A stretch of 64,000 bases of DNA from Bolinopsis microptera. Lineage: Eukaryota; Ctenophora; Tentaculata; Lobata; Bolinopsidae. Position numbers and translations under genes: made by a program. This document shows, one piece after another, positions 60,709 to 64,000 of this stretch (the stretch's first letter is position 1; each line of letters begins with the position of its first letter). Under the pieces are notes generated by a model that was given only the letters and a program-made list of their open reading frames with translations, had not been told where the DNA came from and did no database searches. The DNA lies in the NCBI RefSeq assembly GCF_026151205.1, contig NC_087079.1:3677230-3741229 (forward strand), in the 5' to 3' direction.

Positions 60709-61254
60709 ATGGTCACAGTACGAGGAAGAAGCGTACAAGCGTCGTTTTGTTACGTCGAAAAAAAACCACTACGGAATGTTCCGAAAAGAAGCAGTACAAC
60801 AAAAAGCACCATGTCGTCATTAAAAATGACATTGTCCGAGAAGCCTGGGACAAATCCAAAACCATCAGAGAAAACTTTGCAGACCTGGGTCTAGTGGCGG
60901 ACCCCAACGCCGCGTATAGAACACCCACCACAAAAAGTGGGAACCACGGAGGGAGAAGTGGAATTTGCTGACATCTCCGATTACCAAGAAACGGAAGTGG
61001 TGAAGAAGTTCGTGGAGCAATCAAAGAACACAGCCCCAGTCATCAGGCACTTCTCTCCGGTGGAGTGTGAGTTGTGGAGAGGTTGGGTGGGTGATCACGG
61101 TGTTGATTACAAAGCATGGCTAGAGATAAGAGGAATTATCAGCACAACCCCAAAAAGTATCAGGAGGAAGATTGAGAGTTATCTACCTTTAAAAACTCGA
61201 GTTATAAAACCAAGATGGGTTGTGTCGGTTGATGGGGTGTTTGCGAGGTTTTAA
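60709..61254 (+). CDS. NOP16: NOP16 homologue, right-arm copy, frameshifted
   Basis: Same gene as 55800-56284, here on the plus strand, spread over three frames. ATG is at 60709 (MVTVRGR). Then comes 'KKHHVVIKNDIVREAWDKSK' with 'FADLGLVADPNAAYR' (frame of 60747), which matches the conserved 'iRhAWDhaKsvrqNlaemGLavDPN' of Nop16 very well. Then 'ADISDYQETEVVKKFV' and 'DYKAWLEIRG', 'SIRRKIESYLP' (frame of 60937). The frame changes fall near 60745 and 60935, not where the left copy breaks. Neighbours are gene Y upstream and gene X downstream, mirroring the left arm. Confidence 0.85.
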
Positions 61255-62129
61255 TTGGAGTTCTGAGTTTCTGTTTTTATCGCTGAGAGCTGACTGAAAG
61301 CGTTTAACATTTGGTGCGGTTTTTTATTGGCCAGATCAAAATCTTCTATACATTCATTATTGAACAGTTTTCTGATCATATCTTAAACATTGCGTTTAAA
61401 GGTGTTTCTACTTTAATTTAGAATAAATCCACCCAGCCGTACAAAAACTAGAAGAAAGTTTACGAACTCTTATATTATTACAAATTAATAACCTCTTTGT
61501 GAACGTCATGCCATAAATTGAAATTTCCTCAATATCGCTATTTCATGGTTTCTTGATCTGTTTGGAGCCCTGCGGTCCAGAGAGGGATCAACCTAGTACC
61601 TCTATCCGGACTCGAACCACGTGGACCAACCTTCAACTGCTCCTTCATAATATCACGTGATACTTCAACTCTCTCCTCCTCTCCCTCTTCACGATACTTG
61701 GAACCGCCACCTCTGCTGCTGGCTACCCGCTCTTATAGCTTCACTATTGTTTGTCAACTGCTAGTACAGGTATATATCAGGTTCTACACTACTGTTATGT
61801 CATAGTATAGGTATTTATACTTTTTAAAGTAACTGTAAGGTATTTTAAAGTTATTATTATATCGGCCTGCGTGGCTTCGTGCTGATACACTTGCCGTATT
61901 TTCACTGTAACTCATAATTTTACGCTTGTTTGATTCAACTATCGTCCCGTTTCCATTGAACGTTTTATATAGTTTACGACTTACGGTACAAACATCCGCA
62001 ATTCTCAAATTATCAAAATAGTTATTCTTGCGTCATATTATGATGTAGATTATCGTTTCACAGTTAAATTAGTGGCAAAAAAATTAGACTATCAATTCTT
62101 AACCATACTTCAACACTCTGGTGCCTTTA

Positions 62130-62956
62130 TTTTTGCAGCAACTTCATTGTCCAACCAACCCAATGCCTAGCAGGTAAATTAAAGCCACAACCGAAGAAAG
62201 GGAAGAAGAAGACAAAGAAGGATGTCATTGTGCTATACGAAGAAAAGAAGAACAAATGTCCTCTTTACCAGGCCTTCTTTACCTGTGTTCCACTCGCAGG
62301 TTCTTTAAACTATTAATAGATTCAAACCCGATTTATTTGGTTGACAACAGTTTTAGTTTAACTGAGAGGGTATTGCATTTCTCCGATGTGTTGTAGTACA
62401 TTAGGGTTTGGTCTCGTACTACAGAAACTGAAGTCATTTATTTGGAACCTGAATTTGTTTCCAGCTTACTATGCACGCATTATATATATCTTAGGTAATA
62501 GGTTTGTAAGGTAAGTAATGTTGTTTTTCTAGGTCACGCTTATTATGGCTTGAATATATCTCTTTGGGATATGAATTCGTTGTCAAAGGGTTTTATAAAA
62601 TATACTAGAATTAACTTATCTTCTATATTTATATCTCGATCCTTGTACTACTATAAATAGCAATTTCTAACTCAGCTTTATTTCAGTGTACGTATCAGGG
62701 GTTGGTCCATACTTAGTGAGTTTAGCTGAGAGTGCTTTTCCGGATCAAGGGATTGGGTACATGTTCAATATTGCTGCACCCACAGCAGTGGTGTTTGCTT
62801 TGTACGCCATCGTTATCATGTGGGGCCTCAGGTGGGTCACATAATTAGTATTTAGTAATTATTAATTAGTAATTAGTAAACTAATTACGTATGAGTTATC
62901 TAGCTCGCTTTCTAAATTATACCGCGTCTGATGGTATCATTTATCTAACTCTCTCT

Positions 62957-63020
<64 letters not shown>

Positions 63021-63500
63021 TGCAGGTTTCCTAGAAGAATGGATGTTAAGCAAAGGACATGGTGTTAAAGTTCCACATAATCAAGTGGCCGGGGTATAAG
63101 TCTAGTGTTACTGTGGATCCGAGGGGAATGTGGGTACATAGAGAATGCAAAAAAGTTGGGTTGATTTACATTCTCATTCCATTACTGTTACCGTTATAAC
63201 TTTATAATTTCTGTTTGCAATCGACTGTAAATTTATCTTCATTTACTAGTGTTTTACTGCAAAATGCGTATTACAACTTAACAATATTTCAATTTTTGTT
63301 AATAGCACATGAACCTCAATATTTTCAGAGTTTTTTTTTTTTTTCCAGAGGTTACTCAATAGCCAAGCGGATCTTTGGATTAACTATACGTTGAATATTA
63401 AGCGGGGAACTATCGAACGAAGGGACATTTTAGATAAATTATTCGGAAAATTTGATCCTAAAAAGCATAAAAAACTCATGCAACAAGTGAAAGAACTTTG
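62130..63500 (+). CDS. Gene X, right-arm copy
   Basis: Mirror of 53545-54870. Exons are at about 62140-62310 ('KKGKKKTKKDVIVLYEEKKN'), 62690-62835 ('SGVGPYLVSLAESAFPDQGI', then a span to 'IVIMWGLR'), 63027-63150 and 63349-63501 (ends 'KKHKKLMQQVKEL'). The second exon is in better condition here than in the left arm. The third is frameshifted after the CT tract. Confidence 0.45.
62951..63022. repeat. (CT)n microsatellite at a splice acceptor (right arm)
   Basis: Mate of 54007-54078, with interruptions (ttctctcc). It ends in 'cttgcag', the acceptor of gene X exon 3. Confidence 0.88.
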
Positions 63501-63799
63501 ATAATGAATTTTTACGAGTCTAAGTTTATAATTTACTTTATATTTTTAAGTTGTTAATATCTTTATTTGGGGTGGTGATTGTTTTTGTAACTTACTAACT
63601 TATTATGATGCCAGCATGAGAATTTGTTTGAATTGCATTTTTGATGCATACAAAAATTCAAAACGTTGTGATTATATCTCACTGTGAAATCAAATGCGAA
63701 ATCCAACTTTTTATATCACTTGTACTTACTGCAAACTTCCCAACTCACAAATCCCACAACACCAGGTACTGAACCTTTTCGACCCATTGCTATGGGACG

Positions 63800-64000
63800 G
63801 ATCAACTGTAACTAAAACTGCAACAGCTGAGATGTGACGACATCCAGAGTGTGTGTGTGGATACGCCACTGCAGCAGACAACTCTCTGTACAACGGAGCT
63901 CAACCCAGCGTGTACTCCCCTCCATTGATCATACTCATCGCTCAACGGGGGTCTTTACCACAAGAACGGTCCGTTCAAGTGTGACAAGTGTCCAGCAGTG
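63800..64000 (+). CDS. Zinc-finger gene edge, right-arm copy, cut by the window
   Basis: Mirror of the fragment starting near 53062: 'HKNGPFKCDKCPAV' at the very end is the start of a C2H2 finger (CxxC). Continues beyond the window. Confidence 0.5.

Larger units (their letters stand above)
58570..64000 (-). repeat. Right arm of the inverted duplication, running off the window
   Basis: Reverse complement of 53062-58390, indel-rich. The last bases still match the left arm ('gaacggtccgttcaagtgtg' against 53080-53100), so the true length is larger than visible. Confidence 0.93.

Overview
This is AT-rich, intron-bearing animal nuclear DNA. Short GT..AG introns, C2H2 zinc-finger genes and several broadly conserved animal single-copy genes (HAPSTR1/C16orf72, NICN1, NOP16, a TMEM223-like gene) all point to a metazoan. 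A bulb-type lectin end, an intact PHD-carrying non-LTR retrotransposon, tandem Helitron-like elements and many TIR/foldback elements suggest an invertebrate, possibly an early-branching or marine one. The sequence alone does not let me name a phylum.

Layout. 1-5 kb: the last exon of a bulb-type lectin, then nested repeats, a LINE RNase H remnant, a decayed hAT transposase and a tRNA-headed SINE. 5.76-10.8 kb: a roughly 5 kb element with 0.7-0.8 kb inverted arms enclosing a spliced, now broken DEDDh 3'-5' exonuclease gene. 10.9-13.5 kb: a second copy of the 0.25 kb repeat and a MITE-bounded insert. 13.5-16.5 kb: a complete four-exon HAPSTR1 homologue on the minus strand. 16.85-20.95 kb: a CR1/Jockey-group LINE with both ORFs open. 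21-40 kb: a tandem array of nine minus-strand C2H2 zinc-finger genes or gene remnants. They share one N-terminal module and differ mainly in finger number and finger-helix residues. Five look intact; four are broken by a frameshift, truncation or transposon insertion. Several insertions are datable relative to the duplications because the empty site survives in paralogues.

40.5-48.5 kb: a five-exon NICN1 homologue, an unrecognised three-exon gene end, a TMEM223-like gene end, three head-to-tail Helitron-like units and two further probable exons. 48.7-51.2 kb: a heavily decayed second LINE. 52.5-64 kb: a very large inverted duplication centred near 58.48 kb with arms over 5.3 kb. Each arm holds NOP16, two unrecognised small membrane-protein genes and the edge of a zinc-finger gene. 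The two arms carry different small indels, so each restores what the other breaks. This looks more like uncorrected read error around a palindrome or fold-back chimera than like independent decay.

Three patterns stand out. (1) Four minisatellites in this window sit exactly on exon-intron junctions and repeat the splice site itself. (2) A 2,985-bp element interrupting a zinc-finger gene has 8-bp target duplications and seven 38-bp palindromes of one family, clustered at both ends. (3) An exonuclease gene is enclosed by long inverted arms.
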